DNA of 64,000 nt from the NCBI GenBank assembly GCA_963573315.1, contig OY752142.1, forward strand, positions 1,798,001 to 1,862,000, in the 5' to 3' direction. Position numbers and translations under genes: made by a program. Positions 44,463-56,383 of this stretch are shown here, in pieces; the first letter of the stretch is position 1; each line of letters starts with the position of its first letter. The notes under the pieces were generated by a model, which was not told the origin of the DNA, did not search any database, and was given only the letters and a program-made list of their open reading frames with translations. Source of the stretch: Entomortierella parvispora. Lineage: Eukaryota; Mortierellomycota; Mortierellomycetes; Mortierellales; Mortierellaceae.

Positions 44463-45410
44463 GACATTCAAAGCTTTCTCTTTCTTTCTCTCTTCCCGTG
44501 CTCCATCTTGCAATTTTGGCCGTTTTGGTGTGCCGCGAGTGAAGCACTTCTCCCTTCTCCTCTCTACACTGGCCTCCTTGATATGGCCTTGCTTACTCTT
44601 TTTAATGCCGTCTCCTTATACACGCGCACTGAATCATGACACCCAGTCCGACCTTGTAAAATGCCCACTCTTTCCTCTTTCTCTCTTTATTCCTCCTGCT
44701 GTTGTGTCTGTATATACTCCCCCCAAGTCCGCACAGTCTTCTTCTCAACCGACGACGTCCCCTGCCATGCCAATAGCATATCCTTTCTTCCTCTATCCTC
44801 GCTTCTGTTTTCTTGTAGAGTTGCTTGATATTTCCCAGTAAGTAATATTTTTTTTTTTTTATTTTTGTTTCTTTTTTCTTTTTTATTTTTGTTTCTTTTT
44901 TCTTTTGTCCCACTTGACGACAAAAGAGCAGCGCCCCTGCCGATCCGCACAATACAGATTCTTAACATTGGACCGAGAGTCAATTGCCAATAATAAACTG
45001 TTACCTTCCCAAGGATGTTGCTGACGAGGGTTGAAGGAAAGGAATATTAGGAATGAGGAAGGGGATACGATACTAGACTACCTCTGATGTTTTCCCAGGC
45101 AGGCGGGCAGGCAGACAGGCAACGCGCCTCGTAACATCCGCCCACATGGCAGGCGAAAGGAGAGCGGGCTCAGATGGTCTGCCCTCTGTGACGACACTGC
45201 CAGCCCGGCCCAAAAGGGCAACCCGTTTCGTGATTGAGTGTTGATAAGATAATTTCGTCCCTGGCGGGGTTCCATTTTTTTGTTTACATATGTTTTTCGT
45301 CCATCGTTCAAGAGACACATGGCCCTGGTCTGGCGTCCATTTCGATTTCCCCTTTTTCCTCTCTCTTCTTCTCATCCACCCTCACCTCTCCTCCCCGCAT
45401 CTTCTCCATC
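44463..45410. other. intergenic region between APSES gene and IDH1
   Basis: About 950 bases with a duplicated T-rich unit at 44856-44906 (TTTTATTTTTGTTTC repeated twice). The CT-rich IDH1 leader runs from about 45350. No coding content was seen. Confidence 0.55.
44856..44906 (+). repeat. tandem duplication of a T-rich unit
   Basis: Two near-identical copies of a unit of about 25 bases (ATTTTTGTTTCTTTTTTCTT) in tandem. Confidence 0.75.
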
Positions 45411-47115
45411 ATGCTCCGCACTGTCGCTCTTTCCAAGCCCTTGGCTGCCACCCTTCGTCAGGTAAACCGCCCTCCTCCCCTTTTTTTTCAATCCATTCCT
45501 CGAAAACTCGCTTCCTTCGCCGTTCACTCTCCTTCTTGCCCTCGTTGCTCTTCCCTCAGCCACCCCAATGTCCTCCCGCCATGGCATTCATGCATAGGAG
45601 TCGCTGATTCGAGAAGAAGAAAAAAGAAATGGCAATAGTTTTCTCATCAACTGATCTGAATCTGCTTTTTGCTTTTTGCTTTTTGTAACAAACCATAGAT
45701 GGGACCTCGTGCCATGAGCACCTCCACCGTCGTCCCCCAGGTTCAGGATGTAAGTTCTCGATGCAGCTTGGATTCAAAGTAGATCTTGTAAAGTCTGACT
45801 ACTCAGTCCGACTGACTGAATGCTCTGGATCCGTCATTGATTTGCCCTGTGCCTCTATGCAGCAGAGTGGGGCCTTGATTCGTCTTTGGATGTTCTGCAA
45901 GGGTCAGGATCGAGATCAGACAACAAAGGAGCTTCAGACACAATGAAAACTCGGGACACAGCTGTAGATCATGGGCTAATATCTTATTTTCGCATAGGCC
46001 CCTAACTCCAAGCTCGGAGGTCGCTACACTGTCACCTTGATCCCCGGTGACGGTATTGGTCAGGAGACTGCCTCGGCTGTCAAGACCCTCTTCAAGGCTG
46101 CTAACGTGCCTGTTGATTGGGAGCAGTTCGATGTCTCTGGATACACCTCTGCTGATGACACCACCTTCAAGCAGTCGATCGAATCTCTCCGCCGCAACAA
46201 GGTCGGTCTCAAGGGAATTCTCTACACCCCCGTCTCTTCCCTTGGACACTCCTCCTTCAACGTTACCATCCGCAAGGACTTGGACATGTACGCTTCCTTG
46301 GTTCTCTGCAAGAACATCCCCGGTTACCCCACCCGTCACGAGAACGTCGACTTTGCCATCATTCGTGAGAACACCGAGGGAGAGTACTCTGGTCTTGAGC
46401 ACCAGTCCTACCCCGGCGTTGTCGAGTCGCTCAAGGTCATCACCCGCACCAAGTCTGAGCGCATCGCCCGTTTCGCCTTCGACTTTGCTCTCCGCAACAA
46501 CAGAAAGAAGGTTACCTGCATCCACAAGGCCAACATCATGAAGTTGGCTGATGGTCTCTTCCTCAACACCTGTCGTGAGGTCGCCAAGGAGTACGCCAGC
46601 TCTGGAATCAAGTTTGACGACATGATTGTCGATAACGCCTCCATGCAGCTCGTCTCCAAGCCCCAGCAGTTCGATGTCATGGTCATGCCCAACCTGTACG
46701 GTAACATTGTTTCCAACGTTGGTGCTGGTTTGGTTGGTGGTCCCGGTATCGTCCCCGGATGCAACATTGGTCGCGAGTTCGCCATGTTTGAGCCTGTAAG
46801 TTCCCACTCGCATCTTTCTTCCTATATCCAAGTTTTCAATTGACCAATTCATACTCACCATAACATTCTATCTTTTCATTCAATTAGGGTTGCCGTCACG
46901 TCGGCAAGGACATTCAGGGACGCAACTCTGCCAACCCCTCTGCCATGATCCTCTCCTCCGTCATGATGCTCCGTCACCTTGGTCTCGATGATCACGCCAA
47001 CAAGATTGCCAACGCCGTCTCCAAGACTATTTTGAACGGCGCTGTCAAGACCCCTGACATGGGCGGCTCCAGCACCACCACTGAGTTCACCTTTGCCGTC
47101 ATCTCCAACTTGTAA
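45411..47115 (+). CDS. IDH1: NAD-dependent isocitrate dehydrogenase, regulatory subunit 1, mitochondrial
   Basis: Allosteric subunit of the matrix NAD-isocitrate dehydrogenase of the TCA cycle. Exons are 45411-45461, 45699-45749, 45998-46795 and 46888-47115, all phase 0 junctions, for 375 residues. Two short exons encode the presequence (MLRTVALSKPLAATLRQ, then MGPRAMSTSTVV). The enzyme begins at YTVTLIPGDGIGQETASAVK. Diagnostic stretches are RENTEGEYSGLEHQSYPGVV, VTCIHKANIMKLADGLF, IVDNASMQLVSKPQQFDVMV and GGSSTTTEFTFAVI. GHSSFNVTIRKDLDMYAS corresponds to the Idh1 form rather than the catalytic Idh2, which carries RSLN-type residues for isocitrate. Codon bias is strong. This leaves an open antisense frame that I do not count as a gene. 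Confidence 0.93.
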
Positions 47116-47436
47116 ATAATGTCTTTGCACATTAGTACCTGTTGACCCTCTTTCTTTTATATTTTTACCCCGCCAGCTTTTCCGGTTGGCAAGAGAAGGC
47201 ATTTGACGCCACTTCCCCATTCACATCAAACTCTCGACTCTACTACACTCATTCCCCCCTTTTCTTGTTCTCTAGTATTTTGTTGTTTTTTCGCATCGTT
47301 CATAGAGGTTCTGCTGAACCGCATTTTATTAAAAAAAATCATACTTTCATATCACGTGATAAAATCGCCGATGTCTCATCTCATGCAAATCGATTGTTCT
47401 CCTTTTGCCATCCCAACTTCTTGAAGATCTCTGAGA
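47116..47436. other. short intergenic region, IDH1 to Aven-like gene
   Basis: About 320 bases with a T-rich first half and an AT-rich stretch near 47320-47345. Nothing specific was recognised. Confidence 0.4.
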
Positions 47437-48880
47437 ATGAGACCGGACCCACATAAGCAAGCTGCCTCGAGGAAATACCACAATAAGGTCAAGGGCCGTG
47501 GAGGGAGCGTAGCAGGAGCGAGCGGTGAAGTTTCTACCGCAGGTCGCGGCGGTCGAGGTGGCGCTGGTTCAGGTCGAGGACGAGGTGGCGGACGCGGTGG
47601 CTACAGAGGAAACCAAGGTGGAAATACTCAGGAGAATGACGGCGAGGAAGAAGATGAGGATGGTGGTAAGCGGCGGCTAAAACAAGATTGGACCACTTCT
47701 CTGTCACACGCCTTGGCGGTTTCTGCATGGACTTTTAACAAGGACACGGTTTTTGCCTTTTGTTTGAATGAAATTAACAGCCCCTAGGAAAAGCTATGCA
47801 AGACGCAAGATCACGAGCAATGCTGACCGGTATTTGGAACCAGAAGATGAAGGTAACCATAAACTGATTATCGTATGATCCCGACTTTACTTGGGTGCAA
47901 CATTTGATAGCTTTGTTGATATTTCTTTTCTGCTCCTTATTGGATAGTGACCGAGGCAGAGGAGCTGGAGCAGGGCATCGACAGGCAGACATTGGCATTT
48001 AAAGAACTTCTCAAGGACTCTGATCAGAAGCAAACCTTTGACCCGGCAGCGTACTTTCGATTCAAGTCAGAGAAGGAGGTCGAAGTACAGGATCCACTAG
48101 AGAACTCTCAACAGGCGCGGAAGCTTTTAGAGGTTCGATTGAATGATATTGAGGAGGCGCTGATGACGTTGTCTATCAAAGACCGTCTATTTCTGCGCGA
48201 GTCGGATGCTAGGGCCGTAAAGTGATTCTACCTAAACCTCCTGTCCGATGCTAGCTCTTTGATGTAATGATGTTCCGAGATGGTCTAATTCACGCTGTCT
48301 TTTGATCTTTTATTTTCTTTGTAGCTGGACCAGGATCTTGTTGGGAAGGTGTCCTTGACCAAAGGGAAACCAATTGTACCCAAGTTGGTCCGAGGAGAGG
48401 CCGCGGCTGACATCCTGATTAAACCACCAGTATCGAATCCCACAGCGGGAGTTCAAAGAAATGTTACTCTCATGGATAGCTATAGCAAGGCTGCAATGGT
48501 GGAAGCAGCTGGATCAAAGATCGCTGATCAAGGTAGGGAAAACGTCATTTCAATAACGCGCCGTTCCCTTTGTAGCAGTCCTGGGGCATCTCCAACTTAT
48601 CACGTTATTGCTCTGTTATTACACATCAGCCTCCTTGGATGCCGACCTGGATGACCTGCTGGATATTACAAAATCATATGGAAAATCTCGACCTGTGCCA
48701 TCAAGATCAGCGAATAGTCATGACAATAGTGCCTTGGGACCGAAACCTCGTCTCCCTCCTCCACTCAAAGGAAAAACTCCTCCTGCACAGCCCAAAGGAC
48801 CAGTCCCTGGAATCTCCAAAAAAGGCACGGGAAAAGGTGCCAATGACACGGAATGGCTGGATTCTGTTCTTGGAATATAG
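47437..48880 (+). CDS. AVEN: Aven-like RGG-box protein
   Basis: Probable relative of animal Aven, an RGG-box RNA-binding inhibitor of apoptosis that also affects checkpoint signalling and translation of structured mRNAs. Five exons fit: 47437-47665, 47781-47852, 47948-48216, 48325-48532 and 48630-48880, for 342 residues. Evidence is the order of short motifs: an RGG box at about residues 35-65 (GRGGRGGAGSGRGRGGGRGG), NADRYLEPEDE where Aven has NWDRY, then YFRFKSEKEVEVQ (Aven FRFAEEKEW), LDADLDDLLDI (ELDLLLNL) and a C-terminal EWLDSVLGI (DWLDSMIS). The middle includes a helical block (ARKLLEVRLNDIEEALMTLS). Length matches human Aven (about 360). The function in fungi is unknown; identity rests on motif order alone. 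Confidence 0.65.
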
Positions 48881-49558
48881 ACTGTAATATTTTTCGAAAC
48901 GACGTGCGGCGTGCTGTTAGTCAAGCAACCTTTGTGTCAAGGCGAAGTCCATGCGTCTGTTTTGCAAGCGATTCTTTGTGAAGAGATTGTGTGGCTATGC
49001 ACAAGTACATGTACCGGTACTAGATATTTTCCTTCCTCGTGCGTTTTCGCATTCATTACAGTTTCTCGGAATTTTGACACTGAGCCCAAGGCGATGTGAG
49101 GAGAAGGCAAAACTGTCTTTGATCGTTAGGGCGCAGTGAGATTCTTCCTTGTGAACTTTGCCCTTTTGTCAGTGTGTGGTTGGTACCTCAAGCTCGACAA
49201 CAAACGAAAACAGCAGATGTGCGAGCAAGAGTCGACCAGACCTAGTCCCGCAAAGACAGCAGGTCAAATAAAACAGGAAGCACCCTTTCTCTCCCTCCTC
49301 ACCATTCCTTTATTTTCATCCGCACCCTTTTTCTCTTCACCCATTAAGCCGATCCCTGGGTCAGCTCGGCAGACCTTTATCTCTCTCTCTCTCTCTCTCT
49401 CTCTCCCTCTCTCCCCTTCCTCGGCCTAATTCTCTTTTCTGTTTGTCCTTTCTTCCTGTTATTTATTTTGGTCTGAAAGAGTGAATGCATTGCTGCTGCT
49501 CATATACCCCTCCATTCTACTCTCATTCTCTTCCATCTTCCGTTCACCATCACGCGTC
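48881..49558. other. intergenic region between Aven-like and kinase-ankyrin genes
   Basis: About 680 bases, ending in a CT microsatellite (about 49381-49410) and a CT-rich leader before the ATG at 49559. No TATA box or coding content was recognised. Confidence 0.5.
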
Positions 49559-52500
49559 ATGTCCTCCGTAGATCTTGACAGAACTCAATCTATTCAAACG
49601 TCCACTACCTCCAGCAGTCTTCACTCCGTATACAGCTACAAGGCAGTTTTAGGCGACAAGACGACTCTCGACATTGAATTCGAATATCTTAGCACGGCCG
49701 ACCTCTCCACTGCACCTATGTCCTTACCCCTCTCCACCAGCACCACCAACACTACATCCTTTCAGCAGCGGCACCAACCTTATGGAAATGGCGCGTTCTC
49801 CGGAAATCCCTTGAGAGAAGACGAGGAGGAGGACGAAGAAGGATACATGTCGGGAGAACTTGAAGATCAGGACAATGAAGATCAACAGCTTCGTACTCGA
49901 GTTATGTACGACCCTTTTGCAATGTCGTATCAACCTAGCTTCGATCTCTCGCTGCTCACAACGGCACCTTCCTCTGGAAACAACTTCAATGGCTCCAACA
50001 ATAGCATTAGCAATAACGCTTCGGGACAGAGATCACCCAGTCCCTCCATGCAAGGTCAAGTGGATCAACAGCGTCACTCACAGCACCAGGGCCAATCTCA
50101 ACAACGACTGCAACACCAGCCTCAACACCAACTTCAGAATCAGCACCAACACCAACAACACCTTCAACATAATAACCAGAACCACGCTCTACGCCAACAA
50201 GTCCACAGTGGTCCGTCATCGAATGGTTCAAGCAGTCTCCAGCAACAGGAACACTCGCGACAACATTCACACCAACATATGCGGCACCAACAGCAGAATC
50301 AACATCACCATAAAAGCCCACACCTGCCCAGACCCTTGGCAATTCCTCAGCAGCAGCAGCAACAGCGACCAACAAGTTTTGTGCCCCCAAATGCGCCACC
50401 AAAATTGCCGCCATCTTCCATCCCAAGTCGTCGAGAATCGCTAAGCCCTGTTCCAGCCCCCAGCCCACGTCTTCAACAGCAAGAGCAAGAGCAAAACCAG
50501 CGACAGTCCGCTCACCTCCCACTGCGCCCCACCATCGTCACCTCTGCCCGTCCGACTGAGGCGAGTACAGTATCTGCATCAAAAGAAGATACTTCACGCT
50601 CTGTTGGAACGTACTCTCTCCCGACTGATGCCACTAGCAATGAATATACATCATCGACCGATGGAATCGATCTACCACCAAATAACGGAGCAACATCTGC
50701 CGAATACTCTCAATCGGAGTTCCTACGGCAATTGAGTTATCGGCTTGCAGCAGACAACCAGCAGCAGCAGGCATCTCAGTCCACTTCAAACACTCCTTTG
50801 GCTCGGGCTGTGCCACCACCGTTGGCAGCGCGACCTAAGATCAAGCCTAAAGAAGATCCCGAGCATATGATTGTGAACAGTGATGAAGTGACGCACTATA
50901 CTCAAGAGTTGGAGACCAAAGAAACCCTGAAACGTGAACGTACGCGGATATTACAGCGTACAGTTGTGAGCAGCTATCGGACGATTGATTATGGCGATAT
51001 CACGGATATCCAACCCATGAAGCGCGGAGGGTTTGGAGAGATTCATACAGGAGAATGGTCGCGACTTCGCGTAGTGCTGAAAAGAGCTCTGGTGGAGCAC
51101 AACGAAGGTGTGGAGCAGTTCGAGCAAGAGGTAAGTTTGTGTTGCCAAGGTTGCTAGTAATTGTCACTAGAATACATGTTGCTTATCCCACCATCGAATA
51201 TTTCTCTTTTGGTACTGTAGCTCGAGATTTTGAAAAGAGTGCATGACTATGACTTTATAGTCCCATTCTATGGTGTGACAACAGACCCAACTACAGGAGT
51301 CAAGTGTATGGTAATGAAACACTGCACAAACGGCAACCTGTGCGCGTTCTTGGGCAAGTACCACGCGATCTTGACATGGGCAGAGCGGTACCGACTCTCG
51401 ATCGAGATTACAAAGGGACTCGAGTTTTTGCACAAGTCTGGTTTTCATCATCGGGATCTTCACTCTGGCAACATTTTACTGGACGACAAACGGACGGCCC
51501 TGATCTGTGATTTCGGTCTAAGTCGATCCGCAACCAAGGCCCAAACGGCGGATTTGGTAGCAGCCGTAGGTGTTGCATCTTTCCTGGCCCCGGAGAGGTT
51601 TCCTCCAAAGAGACCAATATACTCTGCATCGTGTGACATCTACAGTCTTGGTGTGATCTTTTGGCACATCTCCTCGGGTCGCATTCCATTCGGAGACAGA
51701 CTAAAGGACCCGGTACTTTTGTCTGAACTTTTGCATGGACTGAGAGAGGAGATTGTGCCCGGGACACCTAGGGAATACCGGGACTTGTTTGTCAAATGTT
51801 GGGACATAAAGCCGAGCCGGAGGCTCAAAATCGATGTAGTGATTACAGTCCTGCAGACTTTGATGGCCAAGCCCACGGAGCCTGTTCATCAAGTTGCGAC
51901 CGGGTTTGTGGTGCCTAGCTTGACCAAATCAGCGGCCCTTCCTGTCCCTCCTGACCTGAGTGCAAAGATGGCAGCGCTGGAGAGGGCGACCAGTCGGTTT
52001 AACAAGATGATGTTTGAAGTACATGATCCGGCCATGAAGGAGACTGCGCGATATATTGAACGTAAGGATGACCCTGACTTGACTTATCTTGTATTCCTCC
52101 CTCTCCTCCTTTGCTCCGTGGCTTCGATTGCATACATTCTGACTTTTTTATTTTCCACATGTTCATGCTTCTAGGTACGCGGGCCTTCCTAGCTGAACAG
52201 CAAAGACCCGAGCCCTATTCATTTTCAAATCCTCCAAGCACACCCGTCTACCTATGTCCTGTCGTAGGTGACATTGCTGCGTTTCACTACCATCTAACTC
52301 AGCCACAGCTTCACCATCGATCAAATTACAATCCTATCAACGAATCCAGCGAGCAAACAGGCGATACGGCTCTTCATCTTGCTTGCCTCTTCCTAGAACA
52401 TCCACTGGACACGATCAAGGTTCTTGTAGAATTGGGAGCTGACATCAACCTGGAGAACTTGCAAGGCTACACACCAGCCATGTCTTTGGTCACCTCCAAC

Positions 52501-53748
52501 ACCCAGTATTGCTATGAATCACTAAAGTTCTTTGTGATGAGAGGAGCACGGATCCCGGCCTATGTTCGACAGCCTATCGTGCCCTTGAGCTCATCGCAGG
52601 CGTATGCTCTACATCTTGTTCATGATTCCAAACCTCATCAGCTTCAGAATGGTGGTGTTGGGGTCACTGGTCACAAAAAGTCGCCATCTCTTCAAGAAAA
52701 GTATGTCGTCGGGCAAGGTCAACAGCAGCAGCAACAACAGCAACAACAGCAGCAGCAGCAGTACCAGGGTCGGCCATTGATCCATATCGTGGCAGCTATG
52801 CAAGAAGACCATCGGATACTAGATCTTCTCTGTGAAGCAGGTCTTGACCCTGCCATTCGATATAGTAATCCCTATGGCTCTGGACATCAACATTCACGGC
52901 CCCATCAAAGTCAAGGGGGCGCGGGGTTCCATCAAGGCGAGACGGCGCTCGTTGTTGCGGCAGCCCATCTCAAGATCAAAAACGTGGAGTGGCTGTTGAA
53001 CCATGATCTTGACGTCAGTGCTTCTGAGACTGATATTATCAAGGCTATACGAGTCGTTCGGGTGTTATATCCTTTGGATCTCAGCCCCTCGTCCCCTCCA
53101 AATTCACCAACGTCCAGTATAATCTCTGTCCCTCCTGCCAACTCCCAGGAAGGTGAAGGGTTACTCGGCTTGATTGAAGAGATTCGGGAACTTGGAAAGT
53201 TCACTTGGGCAGGTGTTGCGGCCGGTCAACTCGACATCATCCCTCAGAAAGTCCACTATAATGCATCATCTCCTTCCCATATTCATTCTTACCCCGCCTA
53301 TCAGCAACAACAACGACGCCGCGAGAAGAGCAAGGACATGGTGGGACCCGTATTACAATTGCTGGAGCAATGGACAGGGCAGCGAAGGGTGGCAGCTCGT
53401 AGGGAAGTCGCGACTAAACTAAAGCTCATGTATGGCTCCTCTCCGTCGACTTCTCTCTCGCAGGACGAGAAGGGTCGAAGTGGACAGTCTCAACAGGCCA
53501 ATTCGATATCATCCATGAGTGCTGCCCCTGGCTACGGCAACGGAAGCATTCAAGGCGGCAGTAACGGACATCCGTCCATGCCACGCCATCACCCCTTGCA
53601 GCAGCAATTTCAACTCCGTAATCAGCCATCTAATATTCGCCAGGGTGGCGATAGGCCCACACGTAAGGACCAACGTCATTTGATCGATCAGGTCCTGAAC
53701 GAGAAATCATGGTTCTTTACAAAAGATCGTCCTCTTAGAATAGGATAA
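49559..53748 (+). CDS. protein kinase with ankyrin repeats (TKL-like)
   Basis: Exons are 49559-51130, 51221-52061 and 52175-53748, for 1328 residues. Residues 150-320 are a disordered Gln/His-rich stretch. The kinase domain is at about 480-770. Its glycine loop MKRGGFGEIHTGEW starts with Gly-Gly rather than GxG. The ATP lysine is in VVLKRAL, the catalytic loop is HHRDLHSGNILL, the DFG motif is CDFGLSR, and the activation segment ends in APER. SCDIYSLGVIFWHISSGRIP is typical of tyrosine-kinase-like kinases. All catalytic residues are present, so it should be active. C-terminal to it are ankyrin repeats (TGDTALHLACLFLEHP, IKVLVELGADINLENLQGYT; a weaker set near 1000-1100), interrupted by a poly-Gln run (52721-52762), then a disordered tail. 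Substrate and pathway are unknown. The start is the ATG after the CT-rich leader; an upstream in-frame extension looks non-coding. Confidence 0.85.
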
Positions 53749-53941
53749 TAACAGCAACAGTACGGTGTGAAAGGAGACAATAATACGTTTATGTCGTCTA
53801 TGAGGGCCTAATGTAACTGTGGATGTTTTTGTTGGACAAGCACAAAAAGTGTGTTCGTCCGGATAAAAGTACATGCAAACGGAATGCAAATAACGGGAAA
53901 GGGAACAAAATGAGAATAGTGGATTGAAAACCAAGAGTGAT

Positions 53942-55785
53942 TTAAATGTAAGCACGGCTGTTGTGCTTGGCCATATCCATGATGCGGACACCTCTCGTCA
54001 AGGGGTTGGACATGGTCTCGGGCGTGAGAGTGATGACACAGGCATAGGTGGCCTCCTCGATGGCATCCTCCTTTCCAAACACAACCTCACGCGTCAAGCG
54101 GTTGCGGAAAACTGTGATCTCCTGGGTGTTGAACGAGATAATCAAGACGGGCACATCGTTCTCCAGAACCTTGGCAGAAACCAACTCGACGTTACGAAGC
54201 TCCAGAATCTTGCAGTCACTGACAAGTCCCTGGGCGATCTGAGCCTGGAATCCAGCTGACAACACGTTGAAGGTAGCCTCTGAGCACCACTCGTGGAGAG
54301 TCTCCGAGTCAGCATTCAAAACAGCATCCATAATCTCGGGAATGATAAACTCGCGGCAGTCCTTCATGAACACATCCATCTTGAATGCAGGGTCAATCAT
54401 CTGCATAGCACGGATCGTCTTGGCGTTCTCAGTCTCGTCCATCAACGACACTATTTGCGTATTCAAAGACAAAAACAAGAATCAGCAACTGCTCAACACT
54501 TTTTTTTTGGTCAAAAACTATTGCACAACGCCCACAGCCTTACCCCAAGCATCAGAGATCTTGTCGGTGACAACGCGAGCCCAAGCGACAAAGACATTGT
54601 CACTCTCTTCGTAGTTCTTCTTCATGTTGAAGACACCCTGCACAACAGGGTTGGTATCCTTGAACTTGTCCCAAGTCTCCTTCCATGCAGAGTCCTTGTG
54701 CAAGACCATGGACTCTCCAGCGCTAGTTACAAAAAAAGGCGGGGTAATCATGAGCACGGTGCTACAATAATCTGCGTAATCAGATTACATCAACCGATCA
54801 TCGCTTTCTTACTTGACATCCTCCTTGGTCTGCTCAGCGGCGGCCTGAGCCATCTTTTGGGCATCCTTGGGGCTGTAGTTGGGGTCCAATCCACGGGCCT
54901 TGCGACGGGCAGCCTTTGAGATGTATCCTCCATATCTGGATTCTGTGTCCTGAATAACGGTTTCTACTGACTCTTTGACGTTCTGGAAGTATTGGTTATC
55001 GCGGATAGGCTTTGAGGCCGAGTCGATCGTCTCTGTGAACACCTTTCCGGTCTCTGAGATCTAGAGACATGATTCAGCAAGAGCAAAAAGAGTCAGAAAA
55101 AATGGCCGTCTTTGTTTGCTCCTGATCGGCGCACATGCAGTATGGGGTTGGGGGGTTTTTTTTTACCTTCTCCTTGGATCCCTTCACAAACTCATTCTCG
55201 GCAGCGCCCTTCAAGGTCTCACTGACAGTCTCGCCGATCTTTCCAGTCGCCTTCTTCAACTGCTCAGCAGTCTGCTTCAACTTTTCCGAGGCCACGCTTG
55301 CAGAAGCGGCGCTTTCCTGTTACGAAGGGAACAGAAAAAAAAAGACCAAACCACGTTGTGAGTCAGTCTTTTGGAAATCCTATTGCCGTTGCGAGCTTGA
55401 CTCCTGACCCTTCAAGAGTTCTCCTTCAAAATAGTCATCTTGTTTTTTGTTTTTTTGTCTTTTTGTCTTTTTTTTTTTTTACCTTGGCCTTGCCAAAGGC
55501 GTCCTTGGCCTTCTTGAGGGCATCGCTATCGCCAACCTTTCCAGACTCATCCTGCAACTTTTTTACAGAGTCCTGGAGCTCCTTGTTCTTCTTGATCTGC
55601 TCCTTCAAGGTCTCGACGAACTTCCCAAAGGCGCTCTGGGACTCGTAACGGGCCGAGATCAAGGGTGCAGAGATATGACGACCAGTGGGGTGTGCAGAGA
55701 GACGCTGAGTGGGCGATGCAAGAAGCGAGCTGGGGCGGATCGCACCGACAGTCCTTGAGGAGACGAGGGATCGAAGAGCAGACAT
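53942..55785 (-). CDS. TIM44: mitochondrial import motor scaffold Tim44
   Basis: Peripheral inner-membrane protein that recruits mtHsp70 to the TIM23 channel to drive import into the matrix. Exons are 55785-55483, 55316-55167, 55060-54813, 54722-54544 and 54450-53942, for 462 residues, the usual length. The presequence is rich in Arg and Ser (MSALRSLVSSRTVGAIRPSS). Coiled amphipathic segments follow (FGKFVETLKEQIKKNKELQD, KLKQTAEQLKKATGKIGETV), then SAWKETWDKFKDTNPVV. The C-terminal Tim44 domain binds cardiolipin: MIDPAFKMDVFMKDCREFII, IPEIMDAVLNADSETLHEWC, EATFNVLSAGFQAQIAQGL and VPVLIISFNTQEITVFRN. Two introns begin with a donor followed by a long A run. It converges with the kinase gene, 193 bases apart. 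Confidence 0.93.
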
Positions 55786-56383
55786 GGCGAAATGTGAGGA
55801 CCCTTGGGTGATGGTGGTGGAGGGTGGGTGATTAGTTCTTCTTGGCAGAAGGGAGAGAAAGAGAGAAAGAAAGAAGGAGAAAAAGAATGCAAAAGAGCAA
55901 AAGCAATGACGGAACGGAGAATGAGAGGAGATCCGATCGGCCCGCCCTGTTAGTCGTTTCGTTCCTTTTCTTTCTTTTGCCCAAAATGGTTGGAGAGAGA
56001 CTGCTGCTTTGACAGGGGCTGCTCTCTTGGTCAATTGTTCATTGGGCGAATCGGGTGGCTTGTGTGTGTGCCTGGGTGTGGGGTCAACGATCACCGATCA
56101 CCACCCAGCCCCAAGAGAAAAGGAAAGGCCCACCTGTCGACGCTCTTTTTCTTCTTTTTATTATGCAAACTAGCTGATAGCACGATGAAGGGTGGAGAGA
56201 TAGCAACTGACAACAGAAAAAGGGTAAACAAAAAAAAAATAAGCAAATGCGATGGTGTGGCGGCGAAATATATCGATGTGGTGGCGGTGGTGGTGGTGAT
56301 AGTGATGAGAGGTGCTTGGAGGCGCCCGGCTCCTTTGAGGTAGGTTCAACACAGCCGGATGATCAGGATTGGGATTCCCGGCC
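55786..56383. other. region between TIM44 start and uS10m stop
   Basis: About 600 bases holding the TIM44 promoter and the uS10m 3' flank. GTG-repeat sequence lies near 56278-56300. No gene was recognised. Confidence 0.5.

Noticed and set aside
45803-46861. 352-codon open frame antisense to IDH1
   Set aside because: Same codon-bias shadow effect; it crosses IDH1 introns and shows no family motifs.
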